Source: Aurantiochytrium sp. KH105 (taxonomy: Eukaryota; Sar; Bigyra; Thraustochytrida; Thraustochytriidae). From it: a stretch of DNA of 44,917 nt. The position numbers and the translations under genes were made by a program. The notes beneath the pieces are model-generated. The model saw only the letters and a list, made by a program, of their open reading frames with translations. It had not been told where the DNA came from and did no database searches. The stretch covers positions 1-44,917 of the forward strand of contig BGKB01000268.1 in the NCBI GenBank assembly GCA_003116975.1, in the 5' to 3' direction. This document shows, in pieces, positions 1 to 8,835 of this stretch (the stretch's first letter is position 1; each line of letters starts with the position of its first letter).

Positions 1-903
1 GGGAAACCTGACCCGTCGCCGTACCGCATCCTTCAGAAGGACCCAACAATCGATTTTGACGATGACCTGAGCAAGGCAATGCGTATTTACGCGGGCGTCA
101 TGATCTGTGTGTACCCAGTCGGGGTGGTGGCGCTCTTGGCAGCCGGTATATCTCTTCAGCGTACCTCCAAGTGCTCGCGAACACCCGAGCAGAATATGCG
201 CGGAATGCTTGTCGTAGCAGCACAAGTCGTGCAGCACAGGTACAAGCCAGGTCATGGCTGGTACGCCTGTATCGAGCTGATTCGGCGCCTGATGCTAACT
301 TCGGGTTTTCTGCTCATGCTCTTGGCGAGTTTTCGTCTGGCATCAAATTATCTCATTGCGTCCAGCCAATTCTTTCTTTGCATTCTCCTTTACGCCAAGC
401 CGTATGCACGCGAGGACGATGCGTTGTTTGAGATTGTCTCGCAGACGCTGTTGGTCGTCCTGGCACTTGGTGTAAACTCGCTGACGAAAGTGAGCATTGC
501 ATCAGAAACAGCTCCTGTGGTAGTCTGGATTTGCTTGATTGAGCTTGTCGCCTTTGTCGGGTTGGCATTTTGGGGTGGGTATCGTGGTGCATTTGTGAGC
601 GTGACGGGGACGGGGCATTCGCTTTTCTTAAATAAAGAAGCGAAGGGCTCACCCCGAGACCCAGGAGCTAAAGAGTTGCCCTCCTGGAACCTCGAGCTGA
701 CCCAGGACGAATTTCTCACGGTTGTGCCGCCCAACACTCCCAATGCTCAGTACCAGGCGGCTGCATCAAGTTGTACTTTCAACGCTTATGCACACAGCTT
801 CATTCAGGAACAGCTAGAAGAAGCAGAGGACGCCGTTGACGATGCATCACACGTCGAAAACGATGATCTCTCGCGCAAGACCCAACCCCTTAGCAAGACG
901 TGA
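1..903 (+). CDS. C-terminal part of polytopic membrane protein (5' partial)
   Basis: The frame is open from base 1 to the TGA at 901-903, so the gene enters from the left and about 300 C-terminal residues are visible. There are roughly five hydrophobic segments (near residues 30-48, 95-113, 118-134, 148-166 and 176-195), then a charged, acidic cytosolic-looking tail. The pattern of a YRIL..DP stretch, then a segment with VYPVG, then W-x-x-IELIRRLMLT, then a YAKPY loop, resembles the C-terminal membrane module of large stramenopile proteins that carry EGF-like or GCC2/GCC3-like ectodomains. That family link is from memory of conserved patterns, and no ectodomain is visible here. Transporter, channel or receptor roles cannot be told apart. 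The first ATG inside the window (79) is probably internal. Confidence 0.75.
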   Translation, partial: GKPDPSPYRILQKDPTIDFDDDLSKAMRIYAGVMICVYPVGVVALLAAGISLQRTSKCSRTPEQNMRGMLVVAAQVVQHRYKPGHGWYACIELIRRLMLTSGFLLMLLASFRLASNYLIASSQFFLCILLYAKPYAREDDALFEIVSQTLLVVLALGVNSLTKVSIASETAPVVVWICLIELVAFVGLAFWGGYRGAFVSVTGTGHSLFLNKEAKGSPRDPGAKELPSWNLELTQDEFLTVVPPNTPNAQYQAAASSCTFNAYAHSFIQEQLEEAEDAVDDASHVENDDLSRKTQPLSKT

Positions 904-1480
904 TGTCGAGATCATCATCGTCAGCGCTTTTCAAAAGCTCATGGAGGGCTTTGCATATGCTCAGATCTCGCCCTCATACAAGTCGTTTCCACCAAAGACC
1001 CGCAACAAGCATTGCCGACAAAGCTCAAGACTAAGTTCCTATATACGGACCGAACTGATCAATTGCAGTGCATTCGATTATACCACGTGGGCAACTCCTC
1101 ATCTCATTCGCACTGAGCAGAAAAGTCACGTAGGCCCGGGTTAGTAGTGTGATCGGGGACTGCACGCGAAGTCGCGGTGTTCAATGTTTCATGTTTTTTT
1201 TGGCCGGATTTTCGGTCTCCGTGACCACATCACATCTTTCGTTCGTATTTCCTGGCAATCGTCCGCTGTGTTCAAGCCGCAGTCAACGTAAAATTCCTCT
1301 TTTCTTCTACTTTGCCCAAAGATTTTGTCTTTGTCCACCATGACGACTACGCCGTTGTCAAGTCTTGGCGCTCGCACCCAACTCACATTCATGCTACAAA
1401 AGATTTTAAATAATGCTGCCATACATTTTTGCGACCACTATCGTACACAACGGACCCAAGTGAGAAAAAAAAAAAAGAAA
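904..1480. other. gene-free stretch: 3' flank of the membrane protein
   Basis: The sequence turns AT-richer straight after the stop codon. I see no convincing ORF, RNA or repeat. The short frames present have no coding-like codon bias. An A-rich run at 1464-1476 belongs to the tRNA terminator (T-rich on the minus strand). Confidence 0.5.
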
Positions 1481-1551
1481 TTCCATGTCCGGGAATCGAA
1501 CCCGGGGGTTGACGGTGAGAGCGTCAGATGTTACCATTACACCAACACGGA
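1481..1551 (-). tRNA. tRNA-Glu(CTC)
   Basis: The minus strand folds as a complete tRNA. The acceptor TCCGTGT pairs with ACATGGA with one G-T pair. The D-arm contains TGGTAA. The anticodon stem TGACG/CGTCA encloses the loop CTCTCAC, giving anticodon CTC (Glu, GAG codons). The T-arm is CCGGG-TTCGATT-CCCGG, and the discriminator base is A. There is no intron. An oligo-T run directly downstream on the minus strand (A-run at 1464-1476 on plus) is the expected Pol III terminator. The T-arm also supplies the internal B box GGTTCGATTCC. Confidence 0.93.
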
Positions 1552-1716
1552 GAAGCGCCTATTTTTCGGGTGCTGACACACATTGACATCAGGACGTACA
1601 TGTATATGGCATAAGCCAAGGGAAGACTTCTTCAACAAGGAGCCATTGCAAGCAAGGAGCATTTTAATTTTGTGCATGTTCACGAAAACTATCAACAATG
1701 TTTATTAGAATCTTTT

Positions 1717-2847
1717 TCAATCCTGGTCTTCGGCATGGATGTCAATGATGATGCGGCCACGGTTACCGCCGTCTTCGCCAAAGAGCTTGAGGAAGGCGCG
1801 CGGGGCCTTGGAAAGACCATGAATTACGTCCTCCTTGTACGTAATCTTGCCCTCCTTGAGCCAGCCGGTGAGGTCCTCCTTTGCCTCCTTGAAGCGCTTG
1901 GCGTAGTTGGATACAATAAAGCCTTCCATGCGAGAGCTTGTGATGATGAGCTGCGTGTACGCAGACGGACCGGGTGCCGGCGTGGTGTTGTTGTAGCCAG
2001 AGATGGCTCCGCATACGACGATGCGCGCCTTGAAGTTGATCTGCTTGAAGACCTCGTTGAGGATCCATCCGCCCACATTGTCAAAGTAAATGTCGACGCC
2101 GTCCGGACAAGCCTTGCGCAGCGCGCGAGCAAAGTCCTCACCTTCGTCCTGCTTGTAGTCAATAGCCTCGTCCACGCCGAGGTCATCGATGAGCCACTGG
2201 CACTTTTCGGATCCACCTGCGATGCCGATAACGCGGCAGCCAAAGACGTGCTTGGCAATCTGGCAGACCATGCTACCCGTGGCGCCAGCGGCGGCACTCA
2301 CGACAATGGTATCGCCCTCCTTGGGCTGGCCGATTTCAATGAGTCCAAAGTACGCTGTCAGGCCCGTGGTACCGAGGGCGCCAAGGTGCACACTTGCGGG
2401 GATATCGTCCGAGATGTCAATCTTCGTTACCTTGGACGCCTCTGCGATGCCGTACTCGGCCCAGCCAACCTCGATTCTGCACAAGACCCAGTCTCCTTCT
2501 TGAAGAGAGCTATCGCACGAGGCCATCACCTGGCCCACGGAGGATCCGCGCATGATGGCGCCAAGTTCCACAGGCGGCATGTAGCTCTTCCGGTCCATCA
2601 TCCACCCGCGCATCGCTGGGTCCAAGGTGAGGTACACGTTCTTGATGAGTACCTCACCGTCCTTGAGGTCGTCTTCGCTGGGCATCGGTGCCTCCTGGTA
2701 CACAAGGTCTTGTCCTGGCACCGGCTTGCCTACGGGCCTCTTCTCCAGACGCACCACATGCTGCTGCTGCTGCGCCATCGTCTGCTTTTCCTCTTTCGCT
2801 TCTTCTTGTTCCTTCTTTTGCTTGCTCTTGCTCCTGCTCGCTCCCAT
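1717..2847 (-). CDS. NADPH-dependent medium-chain oxidoreductase (prostaglandin reductase / LTB4 12-hydroxydehydrogenase-like)
   Basis: The 376-residue protein belongs to the zinc-free MDR family of 2-alkenal and prostaglandin reductases, which reduce alpha,beta-unsaturated carbonyls with NADPH. The N-terminal GroES-like domain includes LTLDPAMRGWM (about 73-83). The Rossmann loop AAAGATG lies at 185-191, GGSEK at 211-215 and DYK at 230-232, all typical of this family, and no catalytic or structural zinc cysteines are seen. The length is slightly above the usual 330-350 because of a lysine/glutamate-rich N-terminal extension. Two starts are possible. The ATG at 2847 gives MGASRSKSK, a myristoylation-like N-terminus with a weak -3 C. 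The ATG at 2778 has -3 A and +4 G and begins directly at the domain (MAQQQQ). There is no intron. The exact substrate is unknown. Confidence 0.9.
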   Translation of the reverse strand: MGASRSKSKQKKEQEEAKEEKQTMAQQQQHVVRLEKRPVGKPVPGQDLVYQEAPMPSEDDLKDGEVLIKNVYLTLDPAMRGWMMDRKSYMPPVELGAIMRGSSVGQVMASCDSSLQEGDWVLCRIEVGWAEYGIAEASKVTKIDISDDIPASVHLGALGTTGLTAYFGLIEIGQPKEGDTIVVSAAAGATGSMVCQIAKHVFGCRVIGIAGGSEKCQWLIDDLGVDEAIDYKQDEGEDFARALRKACPDGVDIYFDNVGGWILNEVFKQINFKARIVVCGAISGYNNTTPAPGPSAYTQLIITSSRMEGFIVSNYAKRFKEAKEDLTGWLKEGKITYKEDVIHGLSKAPRAFLKLFGEDGGNRGRIIIDIHAEDQD

Positions 2848-4133
2848 GGGTCGGGACTCTCGCGTTCGGGATCTGCAGCACCCTCTGCAGACCCTGTCGG
2901 CAGCGACTATTTACTTGCCTCACAGTCAAGGCGAGCCGCCACCGGCGCGGCACGCACCTCGTGGTCGGAATGCGCCCACCACGTCGCCTCGCCTCGCCTC
3001 GAACTATGCACCGATGCACGCCGTGCTGTGAATTCGTGCCGACCCTTGCCGCATATTGCCGACCTTTGCCTTCGCATGCACCAGCATCACATCTGCTGCT
3101 GGCTGCACATGCCGCTCCCCACGCAGTCTAACTCTACGTCCCAAGTTGCGCCCCTCGCGCGATTCGACCGGTTTCTCCGGGCCGCCATGGCTGTGATTCG
3201 CAGCACAGGCTTACCCTGCCAAGCCCGAGCGTTCGTTCGGCTCGGCTTGCTTGCTCGGCACTGCACTGCTGCTGATGTGCCTGCCTCCGACAGCGACTGC
3301 AGCTGCGACCAGCCCCGGCACGCGGGCGTGGCACGGACGGCCGTGCGGTCCGCACCGAGCGCCGCGCCGCGCCGGGTTCTAGCGGAGCCGCTCCCCTTCA
3401 TGAAGCATGCGCACGGCCGTGCACCACACGCGGTGCGGAGACCGTGGCAGGATCGGGACCGTCAGTCCACCCCGCGATCATCTCTCATCACTGTCCGCAG
3501 TGCCGGGGCAAGGGTTATTAGTGGGTGGATGATCGCTTGGGACCGTGTCCGAGTGACCTGCGCTGCCGTGCCTGCCGTGCGGCGTACGATAGAGTAGCAA
3601 AGATGGCTGGAGCGCAGGGATCGACGCGACGCGCGGCACGGGCGAAACCAGGTGTTGGCATGGATCGAGGGCTCGGAGACTGACCGAGTTGTGCTGACTG
3701 TGGCGGAGTGACACACCCGAGAGGACCAAAGCAACCTCCGAAGAAATGACGGATGAAGCAAGGGATTGCTGTCGGTGACTCGGCGAGACGAATCGCCGAC
3801 CCCGAAGAAGCGTCAAGAGAGCAACTGAGAGCAGCTGCAGCTGCAGAACGATGGTATATACTTGTGAGCATGCTGTTGGGAGAAAAAAAGAAAAGGAAAA
3901 GATGACTTTCTTGGTTGCATTTACATTTGCATTTGTTTTTGCAGTTGCAGTTGCACTTGCCGTCGCATTGACATCGACGATCGACTGCGAGTGCACGACA
4001 TTGCCTTGTACGTGTATACACGGTAGCGCCGCCGAGCCACGACTACTGTGCACGTACATTACGACATGCTGGCAGTGGCCTGAAAAGAGAGAGAGAAAAA
4101 AAAGAAAGAAATCACGAAGCATTTAGATCTGGG
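2848..4133. other. gene-free stretch upstream of the oxidoreductase
   Basis: This holds the 5' region of the minus-strand oxidoreductase and the 3' flank of the acyltransferase. Reading frames occur on both strands but are rich in R, S, P, H and C and match no family. A period-6 tract (about 3914-3975; GCATTT/GCAGTT variants) and purine-rich runs at 3880-3900 and 4085-4115 are the only structures seen. Confidence 0.45.
3914..3975. repeat. imperfect hexanucleotide tract
   Basis: About ten degenerate 6-bp units (GCATTT, ACATTT, GCAGTT, GCACTT, GCATTG) run in register. The tract reads as alternating hydrophobic residues on plus and N/K/C on minus, which reflects the repeat rather than a gene. 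Confidence 0.6.
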
Positions 4134-5162
4134 CTATTTATTTTTCTTACCATACAACGAGGATGAATGATAGTACTCGAGAAAGTCAAAGTAGACCGAA
4201 AGCGAGAGCGCTACTTGTTTGACACCACGGTTACCTACTGCTGAGGCTAGGAGCGAGCGCACGTCCGTCTCGGGATGATTGTTGGCACGATTCTCGCGCT
4301 CGGCCGTCCAGACCTCGTAGGGGACCAGATTGACGTACATCGTGTTGCGGAACATGGAGCACGCGCGGAACAAGTAGGTCAAGATGCCATCGACAGGATT
4401 GCAAGGCGACCAGGCGACATGCGGGTAGGAAAAGGCCGTAATGTGAACACGTGTGGTGCCATCATGAAAAGCCGTGTCCTGCGCCAAGGCCGGGACAAAT
4501 TCCATCACAGCCTTGCCATTTGTTCGCGCGCCCTCGGCAAAGACGGCAAGAGGAAAGTCGGCGCTGCTTTGCAATTCTGTGATGCGGGCCGTGCCTCCGT
4601 TGCACGGCGCCTTCGAAGGGTCAATGCCATGATATGCGGCTCGCTTGAGGGCGCCCACGAGACCAACTTGTTTGAATCCGTTGCCATCAGGGAGCGAGGG
4701 GACAGCAAAGTCAGCGCTGAAGCGAGCATACAGATAGAGCACTTCAACAATCGAAGTGGAGTTGAAGAGGAGGAGGTCTCCGCGACGAACGGTGCGGCCG
4801 AACGACTGAAGAGCCTCTTGCGAATCACTGACACCCTTTTTGCTGAGCTTGCCAAGACGAAGGCGACGCGGATCCGGCAATGCCTCGCCGATCGCCCAAA
4901 AGCCCAACAGCAACAGCATTAGGCGCACAAGCGGACGCGTTATGATGAGGCGCACAAGAGCACGAAGAGATCGCGCCACCACGACCGTCTCGAGCCCAAG
5001 GCCCACCGCAAGAACGAGTCCTACTCCAAACAGGAGCACGAGCTTGACCACCGCAAGCACCGCGCCTGCTGCTGCCAAGGGCAGCGCGCGGCTCTGTCGC
5101 CCGTTCGGGACGAACGGGTTAATCCCGTTCGACTTGTCCTCCCATCGTGTAAACTTCTCCAT
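4134..5162 (-). CDS. PlsC-like membrane acyltransferase (LOA1/AUP1-like lysophospholipid acyltransferase)
   Basis: The predicted protein has 342 residues and probably uses acyl-CoA to acylate a lysophospholipid at the ER or lipid droplets. Two hydrophobic spans (about 27-57 and 68-91) precede the enzyme domain. Block III reads FAEGARTNGKAVM (208-220), equivalent to the EGTRTNGK substrate-binding block of the LPLAT superfamily. Block I should carry H-x4-D but reads NSTSIVE (134-140), so both the His and the Asp are replaced. Similar loss occurs in some yeast Loa1/Vps66-type members, which I recall only in outline. The ATG at 5162 has G at -3 and +4. The open frame extends further upstream, to 5231, without another ATG. 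Activity is therefore uncertain although the fold assignment is fairly good. Confidence 0.75.
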   Translation of the reverse strand: MEKFTRWEDKSNGINPFVPNGRQSRALPLAAAGAVLAVVKLVLLFGVGLVLAVGLGLETVVVARSLRALVRLIITRPLVRLMLLLLGFWAIGEALPDPRRLRLGKLSKKGVSDSQEALQSFGRTVRRGDLLLFNSTSIVEVLYLYARFSADFAVPSLPDGNGFKQVGLVGALKRAAYHGIDPSKAPCNGGTARITELQSSADFPLAVFAEGARTNGKAVMEFVPALAQDTAFHDGTTRVHITAFSYPHVAWSPCNPVDGILTYLFRACSMFRNTMYVNLVPYEVWTAERENRANNHPETDVRSLLASAVGNRGVKQVALSLSVYFDFLEYYHSSSLYGKKNK

Positions 5163-5380
5163 TCCTGCTTGCTTGCCTGCTCGCTTGCTGCCAGACGGTT
5201 GGTCGTTTGATCGACCGAGCCGGTTGTGCAAGTACGAAGTTGGTCGCCCGCGCGGACTTCCGGCTCGACGGACCTGACGGTCGTCGGAGTCCCGCTTGCC
5301 AGTCTGCCGTGCGTGCGACGTTGCCCACTACTACTCGCTACTGCATGAAAAAAAAGAAAAGTAAAGAAAATGGTCCCTGA

Positions 5381-5454
5381 AGCAAGCGACTGCGAGAAGC
5401 AGCAAAAGAGTCACATGATTTTTTACATCCATGCAGAGCGAGCTGACAGTCGAC
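5381..5454. repeat. direct repeat, copy 1
   Basis: This block begins with AGCAAGCGACTGCGAG and ends AGCTGACAGTCGAC. It is almost identical to 5520-5596, with a shorter T-run and one G/T change. Copies start 139 bp apart. Confidence 0.9.
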
Positions 5455-5519
5455 ATAAGCGCCTGATTCTGCCAAGAAACAAATGAAAGAATGGAAGTGG
5501 GAAAGAGCGGTACTACCGG

Positions 5520-5596
5520 AGCAAGCGACTGCGAGAAGCAGCAAAAGAGTCACATGATTTTTTTTTACATCCATTCAGAGCGAGCTGACAGTCGAC
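5520..5596. repeat. direct repeat, copy 2
   Basis: Second copy of the block at 5381-5454, three bases longer because of a longer T-run. Near-identity suggests a recent local duplication. Confidence 0.9.
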
Positions 5597-5849
5597 CCAA
5601 CCGACTGAGCCCGCCGTCAAGATATGCGTCTGCGTGCGTACTTGTGTTTGTGTGCGCGTATGCGCGTGTGTTCGTGCGAGAGACAAGGGAAAGGGAAAAG
5701 AAAAAAGGCAAAGCTGCTGTGGCCTTTCAATTTCCTTCTCCTTCGCGTGTCCCCGAATAAAAAAGGCTCTCGCTGATTGCCAGCCGGGATGCAGCGTGCA
5801 AAGCGTCGTCGCGAGACGCACCAGCACCCAGCTTGACAGAGACCTAAAC

Positions 5850-6148
5850 CTACTCTTCTGTGTTTTGCTGCGCCTGCTCCGAGTCCATGTCAAGGAAGAG
5901 ACGAAAGATTTGCAAAAATGCCGAACCGACAACGACAAAGAGGAAAAACGCCACGAGAAAGTTGCTCACAGGTCGCTCATCCTTTTCCTTTTGCTTCGAC
6001 GAAACCTCGCCAGGACGCCGCTGCTGCGCCTGGAGCGTCCGGGTGCGGCGACCCTTGTTACGTGGAATTGGTGCTAAAGGAGCATACAATCGTCAGCTTA
6101 CCGCCCGTCTCACCTATACTTGTCGTCCACGTTTCAAAACATACCCAT
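5850..6148 (-). CDS. SERP1: RAMP4/SERP1-family ER translocon-associated protein (two exons)
   Basis: Exons are 6145-6148 (ATGG only) and 5850-6073. The intron 6074-6144 is 71 bp with donor GTATGT and acceptor CTCCTTTAG. The joined product has 75 residues, starts MAPIPRNKGRR, and has one C-terminal membrane span, FLVAFFLFVVVGSAFLQIF (about 40-58). It matches the RAMP4/SERP1 layout of a short basic N-terminus, an R-x-G-x-V element (RRPGEV, 20-25) and a conserved FVVxGSAxxQI span. SERP1 is a tail-anchored protein bound at the Sec61 translocon and ribosome that helps nascent membrane proteins under ER stress. The long exon has no in-frame ATG, so the spliced ATGG start (A at -3) is the natural solution. 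The acidic tail after the span is longer than in animals. Confidence 0.85.
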
Positions 6149-7288
6149 TCTCCTTTGCTACTTCTTGTGAGCTTGCTCCTTGTCCTCCTCGCTCGTGCTG
6201 GCTGCCCGCGCAAGCGTCCTCGAGTTGCGTCTCTGCTCTTGGATATTTTGCGGATACAGATTGGGAAGAACCGGGTCGTAAACCGCCTCCTGCCTGTTCG
6301 TCAGTCCTTCTCGCTCGTCGTGCCTTTCCCTCCCTCCTCCGGCCCAAAGGCGTCTGTTTCCAGGCTGTCTCGCTCCGGCCAGGGCCGAAGACATCCACCA
6401 CGGAGCGGCCTCGAGGGCCTCCGCCGGCTCGCCGCCCGCGTCCGAGCCAGCCTGGCAACGACATTTCAGCCCCTGCCGGATCCTCTCGCGACCCATCGCC
6501 GCCCGGGCGCTCGCGCTCGGGCGCCCCTCCGGCCGCTGCGCCCCTCTGCGGCGGCGTCGAAGCGGCTCGCCCTCGCGCCGCCCGCGGGCCCGCGCCTCTC
6601 CGCGCCGCGCGGCGACCTACCTCCTCGTTGCGGATCTCCTCCACGGCGCCGCCCTCCTCGCCCTCTCCCGCCGGCTCCGCGTTCCTCTGCGCACCGGCAC
6701 CTTTGTGCCCCCTCCGCGGGCGGCACATCCGTGCCCCCTCCTCTGCGCAACCCTTTCCTCGCCCATTTGCCCCTTCCGCGCCGCTTCTCCCGCGGACGCC
6801 GGGCCTTTCGCACGCGCGCGGCGGGCCCCTCTTTGCTAATTTCCCGAAAACCCGAACACCCTAACCCTAGCCTCTGCCACCCCCCTCCACGCCTATGGTT
6901 TCGTTAGAGCACACCTAGCGAGGGACGGCGAGGATGACACCGGTGAAACCGGGGAAATAGCTGTTGGTGGTGGATGTAAGCAGGCGGTCCTAAACCGGGC
7001 GTCGGCGCGGGTATAAAGTGCGTCCCGCGGCGCAAGCAGGCGGCGCCGGGGCCACTCTTTTTGCGCTCAGTGGCGGCGGCGGATAGCGGACTTGCAGGGC
7101 AGAGTTGCAAGTGCGGAAAGGGGCGATAGCGCACTTGCGGAAAGGGGCGCAAGAGGGAGACGCGGCGAGAGCAAGGGCGGCAAGCAGGGAGGGAGGCAGA
7201 AAGAAAGAAGGGCGCCAAGCAGCAAAAGAGCTTCGACTGGCAGCAGAGCGAGGAGGAGCAGCACCCGCGCGCGGAGGAGGTCGTCAAG
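6149..7288. promoter_or_regulatory. divergent promoter region RAMP4 / RPS9
   Basis: This is 1.14 kb between two head-to-head genes, so it should hold both promoters and 5' leaders. It is very GC-rich and C/T-biased in 6300-6840, with several long but low-complexity R/P/G frames on both strands that look like composition artefacts. The only discrete motif I see is a CCCTAA-type element at 6857-6872. Confidence 0.55.
6857..6872. promoter_or_regulatory. telo-box-like element CACCCTAACCCTAG
   Basis: Two telomere-type units (CCCTAA) sit about 420 bp upstream of the RPS9 start codon. In plants the telo-box AAACCCTAA is a known promoter element of ribosomal protein genes. Use in this lineage is inference from position only. 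Confidence 0.3.
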
Positions 7289-8245
7289 ATGCCCAAGATC
7301 AGCCGGCACCGCAACTTCAGCAAGGTCTCGAACCCGCCCCGCCGCCCGTACGAGAAGGAGCGCCTCGACCAGGTACGTCGCGCTCGCGAGCGCAGCATGG
7401 ACGGAGGGATGGAGGGATGGTGGCCGCCACGGCCTGTCTGTGGCTGGTTGGCCGGCCGGACGACCATCGTGCCAACGAACAGAGGACGCATCGCAACGGG
7501 ATGAGCGCACAGCAGTGGAAGGGATCCACTGCTTGTGCGCGCCTGTTCGCGTGCGCCATGCTATGCTCCACCACGAGTGTAGGATGGACGGGGAGAAAAA
7601 ACCCGCCTTGTTTTGTTCAACCTCCCTTTTCCCTTGGTCTACATGACGATGCTCTCTGATCGATCGCGATCAGTCGATGGCACAAAGGAACGAACAATGG
7701 ACTAACTCTCTGACTGCTTTATTGTGATGCGAACGCAATCTTGAAAAACACAGGAGCTCAAGCTCTGCGGTGAGTATGGTCTCCGCTGCAAGCGCGAGAT
7801 CTGGCGCACTCAGCTGATCCTCGCCAAGATCCGTGCCGCCGCCCGTGAGCTCCTCACCCTCGACGAGAAGCACGAGCGCCGCATCTTCGAGGGCCAGGCT
7901 CTCCTTCGCCGCATGGTTCGCTACGGTCTCCTTACCGAGGACGAGCAGAAGCTGGATTACGTGCTCCAGCTCACCACCCAGCGCCTGCTCGAGCGCCGCC
8001 TCCAGACCAAGGTCTTCAAGCAGGGCCTTGCCAAGAGCGTCCACCACGCTCGCGTCCTCATCAGGCAGCGTCACATTCGCGTCGGCAAGCGCATGGTTAA
8101 CGTGCCCAGCTTCATGCTCCGCACCGACTCCGAGAAGCACGTCGATTATTCCTTTACTTCTCCCTTTGGCCAGGGCCGACCGGGCCGCGTCAAGCGCAAG
8201 TCCATGGCTTCGGGCGGCGGTGACGCTGAGGAGGCCGATGAGTAA
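7289..8245 (+). CDS. RPS9: 40S ribosomal protein S9 (uS4), two exons
   Basis: Exon 1 is 7289-7372 and exon 2 is 7754-8245. The 381-bp intron (7373-7753) begins GTACGT and ends ACACAG, with a branch-like CTAAC/CTGAC and T-rich tract near 7700-7725. The 191-residue product matches cytosolic S9 over its whole length: [12 protein letters not shown], then [16 protein letters not shown] across the junction, then [10 protein letters not shown], the S4 RNA-binding segment [33 protein letters not shown], then [14 protein letters not shown]. It binds 18S rRNA early in small-subunit assembly and lines the mRNA entry side. The length fits the family (human 194). The acidic C-terminal tail (GDAEEADE) is usual. 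Confidence 0.97.
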
Positions 8246-8525
8246 ACACCAGAGCAATCATTTACAACCCATACGTGCATTCCAATTTACCTCCTCTTCC
8301 ATCTTGTTGGCAACCTCGACAGTCTTGTCTGTAGTTTCTCTTGCTTGGTGCTTTATGGCTCCGCGGCAAATGAGCCTGGTTTTGTTCGCAAGACGGCTGC
8401 GAAAGGAAAAGGTCATTCGCTTTCTTCTTGAATGATGTCACATGGAACACATGTTGCAGTCAAGTTGTGCTGGAAACAATGAGTTTTATTTTGTGTGCAC
8501 TGCAGGCAATAAATAAATTTGAGCA
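8246..8525. other. 3' flank of RPS9
   Basis: AT-richer sequence after the RPS9 stop. It includes one diverged unit of the repeat seen at 8836-9050 (about 8455-8530, with AATAAATAAA inside). No gene seen. Confidence 0.5.
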
Positions 8526-8822
8526 ATGCTTTGCCTCGTGACCTCACCAGCGATTCTACAAACGCTTGGCTGGCCTTTCGTGATGCCGAATTTGAATGAA
8601 AAAGCTCTCTGTCAATCACATTGCAGCGGACGAAAATCTGGTGGTCTCGTCCGTGAGCGTATACAGAGTACCCAACGAGATTTCTGCGTGTGCTTGCTGG
8701 CCACAAGGTGTCTTCAAGAACAACCTTGAGGTTGCGCGTGCTGACAGGAACGTGAACTTGTGCAATCATTCCATGCGCATCGACCTTGTCTTGCGGCGGA
8801 TCTCATCTCGAATGAAGTGAAA
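8526..8822 (-). pseudogene. decayed duplicate of the CoA-transferase 3' end
   Basis: This minus-strand segment is clearly homologous to the last part of the gene at 9151-10530 plus its 3' flank (about 9038-9437). On the protein level a remnant reads MIAQVHVPVSTRNLK where the intact gene has MIEEVHVPALNRNLK, followed by LWPASTRRNLVGY against the intact ATLWPGAELGEHTQ..LDLVGY. At least one internal deletion removes the stretch around KIPGMAPKFSK, and the frame and stop are not kept. Homology continues into the 3' flank (ATGCTTTGCC...CACCAGC) and, less well, upstream to the CTCAATCGAGTAAATGAGAC region. It is a relic, not a gene. Confidence 0.82.
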
Positions 8823-8835
8823 CGTCCTGCATCCA

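Larger units (their letters stand above)
5163..5849. other. gene-free stretch with a direct duplication
   Basis: This lies between the acyltransferase start and the RAMP4 stop. It contains a duplicated 74/77-bp block (separate entries) and a GT-rich stretch at 5625-5680. A small minus-strand frame starting at 5574 has a signal-peptide-like beginning but spans both repeat copies and is not called as a gene. Confidence 0.5.

Noticed and set aside
2654..3597. Long plus-strand frame antisense to the oxidoreductase and beyond
   Set aside because: Shadow of a GC-rich gene on the opposite strand. No family motifs.
5105..5130. Inverted repeat CGAACGGG / CCCGTTCG
   Set aside because: Lies inside the acyltransferase coding region (codons for NPFVPNG area). 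No reason to call it regulatory.
5338..5574. Minus-strand frame with signal-peptide-like start (MDVKKNHVTLLLLLAVACSG)
   Set aside because: It spans both copies of the direct repeat, shows the repeat in shifted frame, and lacks codon bias. Likely chance.
5860..6907. Two long plus-strand frames and a 204-codon minus frame in the RAMP4/RPS9 interval
   Set aside because: They overlap in all frames, are Arg/Pro/Gly-rich and follow base composition. RAMP4 explains the only coding signal there.
7670..8257. 195-codon minus frame over RPS9 exon 2
   Set aside because: Antisense mirror of the conserved RPS9 coding sequence.
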